This document shows, one piece after another, positions 55,078 through 62,894 of a stretch of DNA of 64,000 nt. Source of the DNA: an uncultured Clostridia bacterium (GTDB lineage: Bacteria; Bacillota; Clostridia; Lachnospirales; Anaerotignaceae); the NCBI GenBank assembly GCA_944379995.1, contig CALWGF010000002.1:163056-227055 (forward strand), in the 5' to 3' direction. The notes beneath the pieces were generated by a model that saw only the letters and a list, made by a program, of their open reading frames with translations, was not told the origin of the DNA and searched no databases. Position 1 is the stretch's first letter; every line of letters starts with the position of its first letter. The position numbers were made by a program, and so were the translations under genes.

Positions 55078-55620
55078 TTAATTTACATTGAATCCAAGTT
55101 CGTTAAGACTTTCTTTTATTTGTTTAAGATTTTCTTGTGTACCATTATCTTCAATTTTTTCAGCACCACGATATACATATTTTACAACTTGATATGCGTC
55201 TGTCCCTAAATCTTCGTAAGGAAGTTCATCATCTTTACAACCTATATCAAGATAACAGCCATAATACATAGTCTTTTCCATTGTTTCATTATCAACAAAA
55301 TAATTAGGATAGTTGTCTACTAAGAATTTTACAGCTTCATCTCTTTTTTCTTCAGAAAGACCATTTGTTTCAATTTCATCTTTTGCTTGATAGTAGATAT
55401 AATCAACCATTTCACTTGTATTAGGTTCGGGAACAGTTTCTTCTTTTTCTGCTTCCTCATTTTCTGATTGTGCAGTTTCATTTTCTGTGGTTTCAGTTTG
55501 CACAGTCTCATTTTGTGTCTGTGTTTCAGAATTATTTTGATTGGTGTTACTATCTGATGAATTACAAGCTGTTAATGATAAAGCTAAAATAAAAGGTACA
55601 ATTAATAATCTTTTTTTCAT
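55078..55620 (-). CDS. Prophage-encoded lipoprotein
   Basis: 180 residues. Signal peptide with lipobox (LSLTAC), then a long Gln/Asn/Thr/Glu linker (residues 20-70), then an acidic globular domain of about 100 residues with two Cys (YYGCYLDIGC). It should be anchored to the outer face of the membrane. Expressed lipoproteins in the lysogeny module of other Firmicute phages (Ltp of TP-J34) block DNA entry of related phages, but this domain is not the Ltp repeat, so superinfection exclusion is only a hypothesis. Confidence 0.8.
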   Translation of the reverse strand: MKKRLLIVPFILALSLTACNSSDSNTNQNNSETQTQNETVQTETTENETAQSENEEAEKEETVPEPNTSEMVDYIYYQAKDEIETNGLSEEKRDEAVKFLVDNYPNYFVDNETMEKTMYYGCYLDIGCKDDELPYEDLGTDAYQVVKYVYRGAEKIEDNGTQENLKQIKESLNELGFNVN

Positions 55621-55657
55621 AATTTATACACTCCTTAAATTTATTTTTTATTTTTCT

Positions 55658-55966
55658 TTAAGCTTTTTTCCTTTTTATATCTTCTGAAGCTGATGATGTT
55701 TTCACCATTCTTTCGGCTTCAAGCTCAAGACGATAGGCTTCGAGTTCTTTTTCTATTGCACTATCAATTATATTTTCTCTAGTATTTGAGTTATCAGAAA
55801 TATTAAAAATTTGCCCGTTTTCTTTTTCGTATTCAGAGATACATTTTTCGATAAGATATTCAATTTGCATTGCTATTGAACGTTTGTTTTGTTCTGATAT
55901 AAATTTTATTTTTTCAAAGTTTTTTGGTTGCATACGCATTGTAAAAGCTCTTTTATCTGTTGCCAT
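55658..55966 (-). CDS. Arc-like ribbon-helix-helix DNA-binding protein
   Basis: 102 residues. The N-terminal strand and helices (DKRAFTMRMQPKNFEKIKFI and RSIAMQIEYLIEKCI) fit the Arc/MetJ fold; the C-terminus is a charged helix (ELEAYRLELEAERM). Divergent from a second, 45-residue RHH gene across a region with palindromic sites. It probably represses the rightward early promoter. ATG 55966 fits AAAGGAGTG. Confidence 0.78.
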   Translation of the reverse strand: MATDKRAFTMRMQPKNFEKIKFISEQNKRSIAMQIEYLIEKCISEYEKENGQIFNISDNSNTRENIIDSAIEKELEAYRLELEAERMVKTSSASEDIKRKKA

Positions 55967-55994
55967 AAATTTCACTCCTTTGAAAATGGTTTCT

Positions 55995-56092
55995 TAGTGA
56001 TTTCATTATTGCATATTTTTGAAAATAAAACAATATTGCTTATTGACATCACTTTGAATATATGTTATATTTCTTTCGAAGTGATATCACTT
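55995..56092. promoter_or_regulatory. Divergent control region with AGTGATNTCACT-type operators
   Basis: A perfect palindrome AAGTGATATCACTT lies at 56079-56092. Related half-sites lie at 55996 (AGTGAT) and 56048 (ATCACT). The arrangement suggests cooperative binding of an RHH dimer of dimers, blocking both divergent genes. Confidence 0.65.
56043..56071 (+). promoter_or_regulatory. Early rightward promoter of the prophage
   Basis: TTGACA, 17 bases, TATATT. One operator half-site overlaps the -35, and the full palindrome follows eight bases after the -10. Confidence 0.7.
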
Positions 56093-56125
56093 AGAAATGC
56101 AAAAAAAGGGGGGTGGAAAATATCT

Positions 56126-56263
56126 ATGGCTAATATTATGACTGTAAGAGCACCCGAAGACTTACAGAAAATATTAAAAGATATAGCACAAAAAAAAGGA
56201 ATGCCGAGAAATTCTCTTGTGTTACAAATATTATGGGAATGGGCTGAAAAAAATGTTGAATAA
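56126..56263 (+). CDS. Short RHH (CopG/Arc-type) regulator
   Basis: 45 residues from ATG 56126 behind GGGGGGTGG: MTVRAPEDLQKILKDIAQKK and RNSLVLQILWEWAEK give one strand and two helices, a minimal RHH. First gene of the rightward early operon, so it could act like Cro or Mnt opposite the Arc-like protein. Confidence 0.8.
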   Translation: MANIMTVRAPEDLQKILKDIAQKKGMPRNSLVLQILWEWAEKNVE

Positions 56264-56276
56264 GGAGGGGTTTAAA

Positions 56277-56441
56277 ATGACTTTTGAATTAATTATGTCT
56301 TTTATAACTTGCTTTTATTTAGGACTTTTAACAATGGAGGAACATATGGAAACAAAGGCAAGAAAAGAAAAGATTAAAAAAATGAAAAATAAAAGCTCCC
56401 AAGGGAACCGCCATTCCCAAAAGGAGCAAATACAAAAATAA
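56277..56441 (+). CDS. Small membrane peptide with basic tail
   Basis: 54 residues from ATG 56277 behind AAGGAGGGG. Residues 2-18 are hydrophobic (LIMSFITCFYLGLL), the rest strongly basic. The last codons contain a two-part hairpin (GCTCC/GGAGC enclosing GGGAA/TTCCC, 56395-56427). Function unknown. Confidence 0.6.
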   Translation: MTFELIMSFITCFYLGLLTMEEHMETKARKEKIKKMKNKSSQGNRHSQKEQIQK

Positions 56442-56504
56442 ACGTAAGGTTATTATAACACAGAATTTTTAAAAAATAAATAGAGATTTTAAGGAGAGAT
56501 TGAG

Positions 56505-56726
56505 TTGAAAATAAATAAAAAAGTAGTAAACATATCAAAAATTATAAAATCAAAACAAATGCTTTACGGAATTTCTATGGAAGAATTAGCCATAGCGAGC
56601 AGAGTTTCAACATCAACACTTTACTACCATTTAAGACACCCTGACCAGTTAAGGCTAGGAGAATTAATAGCAATTTCAAAAAAGTTACATACACCAATAA
56701 GCGAGCTTGTTGGAGAAATACAATAA
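56505..56726 (+). CDS. XRE/Cro-like helix-turn-helix protein
   Basis: 73 residues from TTG 56505 behind AAGGAGA. The helix-turn-helix is visible in MEELAIASRVSTSTLYYHLR, followed by RLGELIAISKKLHTPISEL. A single-domain Cro-like regulator in the early operon. Confidence 0.8.
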   Translation: MKINKKVVNISKIIKSKQMLYGISMEELAIASRVSTSTLYYHLRHPDQLRLGELIAISKKLHTPISELVGEIQ

Positions 56727-56741
56727 AGGAGATTTTTAAAA

Positions 56742-56957
56742 ATGGGTTACAGAGCAAGAAGAAACAGAAAAAGAAAAAAAATAGAAGGAGTATCAGAAAA
56801 AACTCTTAATTTGGCAAAGGAATGTTTAAAGAAAAAAGAAGTTACACAAGAACAAAAAGAATGTATAGATATTATGATTAAAGATTTAAGGCAGTTATCA
56901 AAGATTTTTTCTGATACTTGTTGTGACCTTATAGGTTTTTTTCAAGGGTTTAAATAA
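56742..56957 (+). CDS. Small basic hypothetical protein
   Basis: 71 residues from ATG behind AAAGGAGA. Very basic N-terminus (YRARRNRKRKK), then a helical hairpin with a Cys pair (DTCCDLIGFF). No family recognised. In the early operon before the replication genes. Confidence 0.6.
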   Translation: MGYRARRNRKRKKIEGVSEKTLNLAKECLKKKEVTQEQKECIDIMIKDLRQLSKIFSDTCCDLIGFFQGFK

Positions 56958-57028
56958 ATTTTATCAATAGAAAGATTACAATTTAAGTTTAATGAACACA
57001 AATTGAATATTGCAGGAGGTATAGGGCA

Positions 57029-57730
57029 TTGAATTATATCTTGGAAATTAAAGCATTTTACGATTGGCTTGAAGTAAATCAACTGTCTACCGCTGGCATT
57101 GTTTTATGGCACGCATTAATGCACATAGCAAATAAAACAGGGTGGCAGGATAATTTTACAGTAGCTATTGCGGTGCTTGAAATTAAGACAGGTTTACAAA
57201 AGAAAGCCATAATTAATGCCAGAAATAATTTAAAACAAGCAGGTCTTATAGATTTTACAAGTAGAACAGGAAATAAGTCTGCTGTATATAAAATGAATTC
57301 TTTTGTGGTTCTTAAAGAAACACAAACAGAACCACAAAAGGGAACACAAACAGGGACACAGACAGAGCCACAGAAAGGGACTATTAATAAACAAGACGAA
57401 ATTAAACAAAACGATAATAAAAAGAAAAATAATAAAAAAGAAAAAGAACTTTCGCCTTTTGAACAAGCTCTTGTTGATTTTAAAGACCATAGAAAGGCAC
57501 TTAAAAAGCCTTTAACTGAATACGGTTTAAAATTGATTGTAAGTAAACTTGAAAAACTTGAACCTGTATCTGTTGAAAATAGAATTAAGATACTTGAACA
57601 GTCTATGCTTAACGGTTGGACAGGTGTTTTTCCACTAAAGAAGGAGGTTTTAAACTATGGATATACAGGAGAAAATGACCAAAATCAAACAAATGGACAG
57701 GAATATGGAAACATCGGACAGACTTACTAA
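57029..57730 (+). CDS. DnaD-like phage replication initiator
   Basis: 233 residues from TTG 57029 behind AGGAGGT. The N-terminal winged helix (STAGIVLWHALMHIANKTGW to NLKQAGLIDF) is typical of phage replication-initiation proteins. A linker with two TQTEPQKGT repeats and a Lys/Asn run leads to a C-terminal DnaD-type helix set (YGLKLIVSKLEKLEP). It overlaps the helicase-loader gene, a classic initiator/loader pair. Confidence 0.82.
   Translation: MNYILEIKAFYDWLEVNQLSTAGIVLWHALMHIANKTGWQDNFTVAIAVLEIKTGLQKKAIINARNNLKQAGLIDFTSRTGNKSAVYKMNSFVVLKETQTEPQKGTQTGTQTEPQKGTINKQDEIKQNDNKKKNNKKEKELSPFEQALVDFKDHRKALKKPLTEYGLKLIVSKLEKLEPVSVENRIKILEQSMLNGWTGVFPLKKEVLNYGYTGENDQNQTNGQEYGNIGQTY
57320..57382 (+). 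repeat. TQTEPQKGT coding repeat in the initiator gene
   Basis: Units at 57320-57346 and 57356-57382 encode identical nine-residue peptides, but differ at several third codon positions (CAA/CAG, GAA/GAG, AAG/AAA, GGA/GGG). Confidence 0.8.
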
Positions 57731-58457
57731 GTTGTTACAAGAAAGCTGTGACCTAACAAATAGCAGAGTTAAGAATTTATTAAATGACGGTTATAACTGT
57801 GAAAAGTGTTGTAACAGAGGTTGGACAGCACAAGTAATAAACGGTTATGAAGTTGCTGTTGAGTGTGAGTGTGTTCCTGTAAGAAATAGTATTTTAAGAG
57901 CACAAAAAAGTGGTCTTTCAGCTGTATTTAAAAAATATTCACTTGATAATTACAAGGTGTCAAGTGAATGGCAAGGCAAAATTAAAAAGTCTGCTTATGA
58001 GTTTTTGGAAAATAAAAAAGGCTGGTTTTTTATAGCAGGTCAAAGCGGAGCAGGCAAAACTCATATATGTACTGGCATTTGTAGAGAGCTTATAAAAGCA
58101 GGTTATAGAGTTAAATATATGCTTTGGCTTGATGAAATTTATAAAATCAAAAAGTTTGATGAAGAAGCCGAAAACTTAAAAGAAACACTTAAAAATATTG
58201 AAGTATTATACATTGATGACTTGTTTAAAACCGATAAAAATGAAGTTCCTTCAAGTGCTGATGTACGAATTGCTATGGAAATATTAAATTTTAGATACAT
58301 AAACAATAAAATGACAATTATTTCAACAGAGAAAAATATCACAGAGATATTTAATATTGATGTGGCTGTTGGTGGAAGAATTGCAGAAATGAGCAAAGAA
58401 AATATTATAAATATCAAAAATGAAAAAGAAAAGAATTACAGACTTAATTTTGTGTAG
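57657..58457 (+). CDS. DnaC/IstB-like helicase loader
   Basis: 266 residues. N-terminal Cys cluster (NCEKCCNRGW and ECECVPV) likely binds zinc; the AAA+ domain has Walker A in AGQSGAGKTH and Walker B in VLYIDDLF. Loads the host replicative helicase on the phage origin. ATG 57657 behind AAGGAGGT, overlapping the initiator gene by 74 bases. Confidence 0.9.
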   Translation: MDIQEKMTKIKQMDRNMETSDRLTKLLQESCDLTNSRVKNLLNDGYNCEKCCNRGWTAQVINGYEVAVECECVPVRNSILRAQKSGLSAVFKKYSLDNYKVSSEWQGKIKKSAYEFLENKKGWFFIAGQSGAGKTHICTGICRELIKAGYRVKYMLWLDEIYKIKKFDEEAENLKETLKNIEVLYIDDLFKTDKNEVPSSADVRIAMEILNFRYINNKMTIISTEKNITEIFNIDVAVGGRIAEMSKENIINIKNEKEKNYRLNFV

Positions 58458-58470
58458 GAGGTAGCAAGAA

Positions 58471-58671
58471 ATGAAAAATTTAGAAGCATACAGAATTTTT
58501 TGCAATATAAATAACAGTAAAGAATGTAATTCTAAAAAAATAGAAGCTATAAAATATATTACTGAATTTGGAATGGTGTACAACACAATAACAAAACAGG
58601 AATATGTTAATGTAATAGATTGGCTCATGTCAAATTATAATTTTGAAGTAGATAACAGAGAAGGAGAGTAA
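58471..58671 (+). CDS. Small hypothetical phage protein, 66 residues
   Basis: From ATG behind GGAGGTAGC; 13 bases after the loader gene. Sequence KYITEFGMVYNTITKQEYVN is ordinary and soluble; not recognised. It probably belongs to the early operon. Confidence 0.6.
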   Translation: MKNLEAYRIFCNINNSKECNSKKIEAIKYITEFGMVYNTITKQEYVNVIDWLMSNYNFEVDNREGE

Positions 58672-58672
58672 A

Positions 58673-59056
58673 ATGAGAGAAATTTTATTTAGAGGTAAGA
58701 TATTTGAAAAAGACCAATGGGTATATGGAAAATTAATTAATGGACAAGGTGAAAAAGAAACATATTATATATTACCTGAATATGAAACAGACTTTTATGC
58801 TGTAAAAGTTGAACCTGAAACAATAGGGCAATATACAGGAAAAGTAGACGCAGACGGAAAAAGAATTTTTGAAGGTGATATATTAAAGATTATGTTATAC
58901 GGTAAAAATTTAAAGGTTGTTTGGTGGAAATGGCTCTGTGGCTTTGGATTGAATGATAAAGATGAAAATGCTCTTTTATTTATGAATGAAGTTCATAGTA
59001 ATGCTGTTGTTGTAGCAGGAAATATATATGATAATCCTGAATTAATGGAGGAATAA
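58673..59056 (+). CDS. YopX family protein
   Basis: 127 residues. The YopX pattern is clear: REILFRGK at the start, WVYGKL, then ETIGQYTGKVDADGKRIFEG and GNIYDNPEL at the end. Common in Firmicute phages; function unknown. ATG one base after the previous stop. Confidence 0.9.
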   Translation: MREILFRGKIFEKDQWVYGKLINGQGEKETYYILPEYETDFYAVKVEPETIGQYTGKVDADGKRIFEGDILKIMLYGKNLKVVWWKWLCGFGLNDKDENALLFMNEVHSNAVVVAGNIYDNPELMEE

Positions 59057-59059
59057 AAA

Positions 59060-59338
59060 ATGAAATTAGAAGAAGCAACAAAAGAAGATTTAATATATTG
59101 GATAGTATCAAATGGCTTAGAACCTGATGAGGAAGACTTTACAGAAGCAATAAAGCAATATAGAGAAGCAATTTATAATGAAAAAATGGCAGAGCTAAAA
59201 CAAGCATATAATATGGCAAAGGATATAATTGACAAACATAACTTGACTGATAAGGAGCTTTTGTCTTGGCAAGGTTATTTACATCTTTTAAAAAATAGAA
59301 TGGAAATAGCTGAAATTGAATTTAAAGAGTTTAAATAG
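59060..59338 (+). CDS. Small phage protein, paralogue A
   Basis: 92 residues, helical and acidic, beginning MKLEEATKEDLIYWI, nearly identical to the start of the gene at 59387. The C-terminal parts are unrelated by eye. Start ATG behind GGAGGAAT. Confidence 0.65.
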   Translation: MKLEEATKEDLIYWIVSNGLEPDEEDFTEAIKQYREAIYNEKMAELKQAYNMAKDIIDKHNLTDKELLSWQGYLHLLKNRMEIAEIEFKEFK

Positions 59339-59386
59339 GTATTAAATAAACAAGAAAATAATTTTGAATTAGTGGAGTAATGAAAA

Positions 59387-59737
59387 ATGAAATTAGAAGA
59401 AGCAACAAAGGAAGAATTAATATATTGGATAAAACAACATAATTTTAAATTAAGGGAAGAATTAAAGAATTTTGAAAGTGATATATTATTTTATAAAATT
59501 GAAAGAAATTTAGCAGAACAAGAAAAATTACATAAAATGTATAGAGAAACTGTTGCTAAGTATAATGAACTTGTAAAACCTTTTGAGGGAGTTCCAATAG
59601 GAGATGTTCCACAAGATATTTTGGATAAAGCTATTCAATTACAAGAAAAAATGAGTAATATAAATAAAAAGTCACAGAAAAAAGAAAAAGAATGGAGGAA
59701 ATATAATAAAAGACAAGATGAAATATTACAAATTTAA
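59387..59737 (+). CDS. Small phage protein, paralogue B
   Basis: 116 residues beginning MKLEEATKEELIYWI and continuing as charged helices (coiled-coil-like KIERNLAEQEKLHKMYRETV). The shared N-terminus with its neighbour, conserved also at DNA level over about 45 bases, indicates a partial duplication. Upstream GTGGAG is a modest ribosome site. Confidence 0.65.
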   Translation: MKLEEATKEELIYWIKQHNFKLREELKNFESDILFYKIERNLAEQEKLHKMYRETVAKYNELVKPFEGVPIGDVPQDILDKAIQLQEKMSNINKKSQKKEKEWRKYNKRQDEILQI

Positions 59738-59763
59738 TTTTTAATAAAATAAAGAGGTATTAA

Positions 59764-60156
59764 ATGGACGAGAAGACACTAAGACAGTATGTAAATCTTA
59801 AAAAAGAAACAGAAGATATTAAAAAAAGGATTTTTCGCCTTAAAAATGAAGTAATCAAAATGAGAAATGACGGTATTATATCAGCTGATACAAATACATA
59901 TATTGAAAAGCAGGTTTTAAGAGCTGAATATATAGACAGGCTTACAGAACTTGAAAAGAAACTTATTAAAAAAACAGTTGAAATTGAAAATTATATAAGT
60001 GAAATTTCTGACAGTTTTATAAGACAGATTATAAGATATAAATATGTAGACGGTATGAGCTGGGAGAGAACAGCAAGGAAAATGGGAGGGTGCAGTACAA
60101 GTGGAAGTCTTAGAATGATGATTAAAAGATATTTAAAAAAAGAAAGTGTTAATTAA
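59764..60156 (+). CDS. Sigma-like late regulator (DUF1492/ArpU type)
   Basis: 130 residues. A long coiled coil is followed by a region-4-like helix-turn-helix (SFIRQIIRYKYVDGMSWERT and RKMGGCSTSGSLRMMIKRY). Same role and layout as the sigma-like gene of the first element, though sequences differ. Last gene before a terminator, ahead of the packaging genes. Confidence 0.8.
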   Translation: MDEKTLRQYVNLKKETEDIKKRIFRLKNEVIKMRNDGIISADTNTYIEKQVLRAEYIDRLTELEKKLIKKTVEIENYISEISDSFIRQIIRYKYVDGMSWERTARKMGGCSTSGSLRMMIKRYLKKESVN

Positions 60157-60185
60157 AAAGCCGTTTTAAACGGCTTTTTTTATTA
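60155..60185 (+). terminator. Terminator of the early operon
   Basis: AAAAAGCCGTTT pairs with AAACGGCTTTTTTT. Confidence 0.9.
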
Positions 60186-60221
60186 AAAAAAATAAGTTGT
60201 TAAAAATGTTCGCTTTATTTA

Positions 60222-60325
60222 TGGTATATTCCCACTTGAGTGAGATACGACTCATTCAATGGTATTAATTGCCATAGAAACTCCTTAATTATTTTTCTAG
60301 GGGGCTTTTTGCCCCCTTCACATTA
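60222..60325 (+). other. Structured non-coding stretch upstream of the recombinase-like gene
   Basis: Three stem candidates in series: GAGT/ACTC around 60239-60253, ATGG/CCAT around 60259-60275, and GGGGGC/GCCCCC at 60301-60317. The last has no T-tract. It may be a leader RNA, a terminator relic or a packaging-related site. Confidence 0.4.
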
Positions 60326-60333
60326 AAAGGTAG

Positions 60334-60897
60334 GTGATAGAAATAAATAGTGTAAGCCCTATAAAATCAAGGGAAAAGGTAAGAGAAATATGTAAGTATT
60401 TAAAACTTACCAATGAAAGAAACTTCATTCTTTTTATGCTTGGAATTTATAGTGGTCTTAGAGTATCTGACATACTTAGGCTAAAAGCTAAAGATGTTAC
60501 AGGTAAAAGCCATTTTATATTAAAAGAAGGCAAAACTGGCAAAACTCAAAAACTTATAATCTGTGATGAGCTTAAAAAAGAATTGAAATGGTATTGTAAA
60601 AATATGATGCCAGATGATTACCTTATACCTTCAAGGGTAACAAATGAAGGTAGAAAAAAGCCTATAACAAGACAAAGAGCATTTCAAATATTAAAAGAAG
60701 TTGCAATTACGTTTGAAGAAGATAATATTGCTTGCCATTCTATGAGAAAAACTTTCGGCTATCACTACTACAAAAATACAGGAGATATTGCCACATTACA
60801 AAGAATATTCAATCATTCATCACCACGAGAAACCCTTATTTATATAGGAGTAGAGCAAATTGAAAAAGATAATGCTATGAAAAAATTTAAGTATTAA
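60334..60897 (+). CDS. Tyrosine recombinase-like protein, catalytic domain only
   Basis: 187 residues from GTG 60334, though that codon sits partly in the ribosome site AGGTAGGTG and the real start may be a few codons on. Arg I lies in YSGLRVSDIL, Lys in KEGKTGKTQK, box II in HSMRKTFGYHYY, and the Tyr in RETLIYIG. No arm-binding domain. Proteins like this sit just upstream of small terminase genes in many Firmicute phages, and their job is unclear; the real integrase is at 53322. Confidence 0.85.
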   Translation: MIEINSVSPIKSREKVREICKYLKLTNERNFILFMLGIYSGLRVSDILRLKAKDVTGKSHFILKEGKTGKTQKLIICDELKKELKWYCKNMMPDDYLIPSRVTNEGRKKPITRQRAFQILKEVAITFEEDNIACHSMRKTFGYHYYKNTGDIATLQRIFNHSSPRETLIYIGVEQIEKDNAMKKFKY

Positions 60898-61177
60898 TAA
60901 GTTAACTTTTACTTATTGAGCATATATAAAATTCAACTTTTAACAACTTAAAAAACAGCTTAAATAAAGGCTTTAAGCGTTAGAAGTATAATTGACAGAA
61001 TAGGTATTATGTAAAAGTTAAAAAGGCAACAGAAGGGAAAATATACAGTATTATACAAGGTTTTATTTAAGCTATATATTTTATTGATTTATTTCAAACC
61101 TTTAAAAATCAATAGAAATACATATATAAGAAAGTGTAAAAAAGACTGTATAAAAATACAAAGGGGTGAAATAGAGT
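60898..61177 (+). other. 280-base non-coding region before the terminase genes
   Basis: AT-rich with no open frame carrying a ribosome site. It contains a TTGACA at 60993 without a matching -10, and an inverted pair TATTGATTT / AAATCAATA near 61082-61113. A packaging-initiation site could lie here, but there is no direct proof. Confidence 0.4.
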
Positions 61178-61669
61178 TTGACAGATAAAAAGAAAAGATT
61201 TGTTGAAGAATACTTAATTGACCTTAATCAGACACAATCAGCCATACGTGCTGGATATTCTCCTTTGTCTGCAAAAGATACAGCAACAAGACTTATGAAG
61301 GATAAAGAAGTTAAAAAGGCTATTGCACAGGCTATGGCAAAAAGAAGTATAAGAACAGGTGTAAGTCAAGACAGAGTCCTTGAAGAGCTTGCAAAGATTG
61401 CTTTTGTAAATCCTTCTGACTTATTAGACTTTCAAAATGGTGGACTTTTAAAAACAGCAACAAGAGAAGATACAGCCTGTATATCATCTGTAAAAATAAA
61501 AGAATATTGCGGAGAAAATGGAAGTGGTTCTGAAAAGGAAATAGGTATGCATAACAAATTAAAAGCCTTGGAGCTTTTAGGAAAACACTTAGGAATGTTT
61601 GATGATAGGTTAAGAGATATAGACAATACAATAAATATCAATATAAACGGTGATTTTGATGAATGTTGA
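61178..61669 (+). CDS. Terminase small subunit
   Basis: 163 residues from TTG 61178 behind GGGGTGA. KKKRFVEEYLIDLNQTQSAI followed by RAGYSPLSAKDTATRLM is the standard Terminase_2 helix-turn-helix start; a helical middle and C-terminal beta (NTININING) follow. Overlaps terL by 11 bases. Confidence 0.92.
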   Translation: MTDKKKRFVEEYLIDLNQTQSAIRAGYSPLSAKDTATRLMKDKEVKKAIAQAMAKRSIRTGVSQDRVLEELAKIAFVNPSDLLDFQNGGLLKTATREDTACISSVKIKEYCGENGSGSEKEIGMHNKLKALELLGKHLGMFDDRLRDIDNTINININGDFDEC

Positions 61670-62885
61670 TTTAAACATCAATAATACATATAAGACTTAT
61701 ATTGGAAGTTATAAAAACAGAGTTGAAGTTTATTATGGCGGTGCAGGTAGTGGGAAAAGCGTATTTATAGCACAAAAAATAATATTAAAGGCACTTAAAG
61801 GAAAAAGAAAAATATTAGTAGTTAGAAAGGTAAAAACAACTTTAAGGGATAGTTGCTTTTCTCTTATTAAATCAATAATTAGTGATATAGGAATACTTAA
61901 GCGTTGTAAAGTTAATGAAACTAACTTAACTATTAATTTACCCAATGGCTCAATTTTATTATTTAAAGGTATAGATGACAGCGAAAAAATAAAATCAATA
62001 ACAGATATTACTGATATATGGATTGAGGAAGCAACAGAGCTTAATTTTAATGACTATACACAGCTTGATTTAAGATTAAGAGCAAATTCACCCAACTTAC
62101 AAATAATATTAAGTTTCAATCCTATAAGTAAAGCTAATTGGTGTTACCTAAATTTTTTTAAGGAAAATAAAAACAATGCTTTTATACTTCATACTACATA
62201 TAAAGATAATAAATTTTTACCTGATAGCTATATTGAAACATTAAACAATATGAAAAAAACAAACTTTGCTTATTACTGTATATATGCACTTGGAGAGTTT
62301 GCGTCACTTGATAAGAGAGTATATACAAATGTTGAGTTTATTGACTTTGATATAAATGAACTTATAAAAGAAAAGCGTTTCATTACAATAGCAGGTCTTG
62401 ACTTTGGTTTTGTAAATGATACAACAGCTTTTATTGTGGCTTTGGTAGATACAAATAATAAGGAATTGTATGTAATAGATGAATACGGTGACACAGGTCT
62501 TGTTAATGAGGAAATAGCAAATATTATAGTTGCTAAAGGTTATGGGAAAAACATAATAATTGCAGATAGTGCAGAGAAAAAGAGCATTGAAGAAATTAAA
62601 AGAGCAGGAGTCAGAAAAATAAAAGCCTGTGAAAAAGGTCAAGACAGCATTAATTATGGCATACAAAAATTACAGAATTATAAAATATATGTCCCTTCAA
62701 AATGCCCTAAAACAAAAACAGAATTTGAAAATTATACGTGGCAGAAAGACAAAAACACAAATGAATATATTAATAAGCCCATAGATACATTTAATCATTT
62801 TATGGACGCTTTAAGGTATGCAATACAGATTGTAGACAAAAGAAAAGGTATGGGGCAAATAGACAAAACACTTTTTGGCTTATAA
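61659..62885 (+). CDS. Terminase large subunit
   Basis: 408 residues. Walker A in YGGAGSGKSVF, Walker B in DIWIEEATEL, nuclease acids in GLDFGFVNDTTA, ADSAEKKS and HFMDALRYA; all intact. Related in layout, but not closely in sequence, to the large terminase of the first element. ATG 61659 follows GGTGATTTTG. Confidence 0.94.
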   Translation: MNVDLNINNTYKTYIGSYKNRVEVYYGGAGSGKSVFIAQKIILKALKGKRKILVVRKVKTTLRDSCFSLIKSIISDIGILKRCKVNETNLTINLPNGSILLFKGIDDSEKIKSITDITDIWIEEATELNFNDYTQLDLRLRANSPNLQIILSFNPISKANWCYLNFFKENKNNAFILHTTYKDNKFLPDSYIETLNNMKKTNFAYYCIYALGEFASLDKRVYTNVEFIDFDINELIKEKRFITIAGLDFGFVNDTTAFIVALVDTNNKELYVIDEYGDTGLVNEEIANIIVAKGYGKNIIIADSAEKKSIEEIKRAGVRKIKACEKGQDSINYGIQKLQNYKIYVPSKCPKTKTEFENYTWQKDKNTNEYINKPIDTFNHFMDALRYAIQIVDKRKGMGQIDKTLFGL

Positions 62886-62894
62886 GGGGGTGAA

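Noticed and set aside
57320..57382. Iteron-type origin inside the initiator gene
   Set aside because: The repeat units differ at synonymous positions, so the peptide rather than the DNA is conserved.
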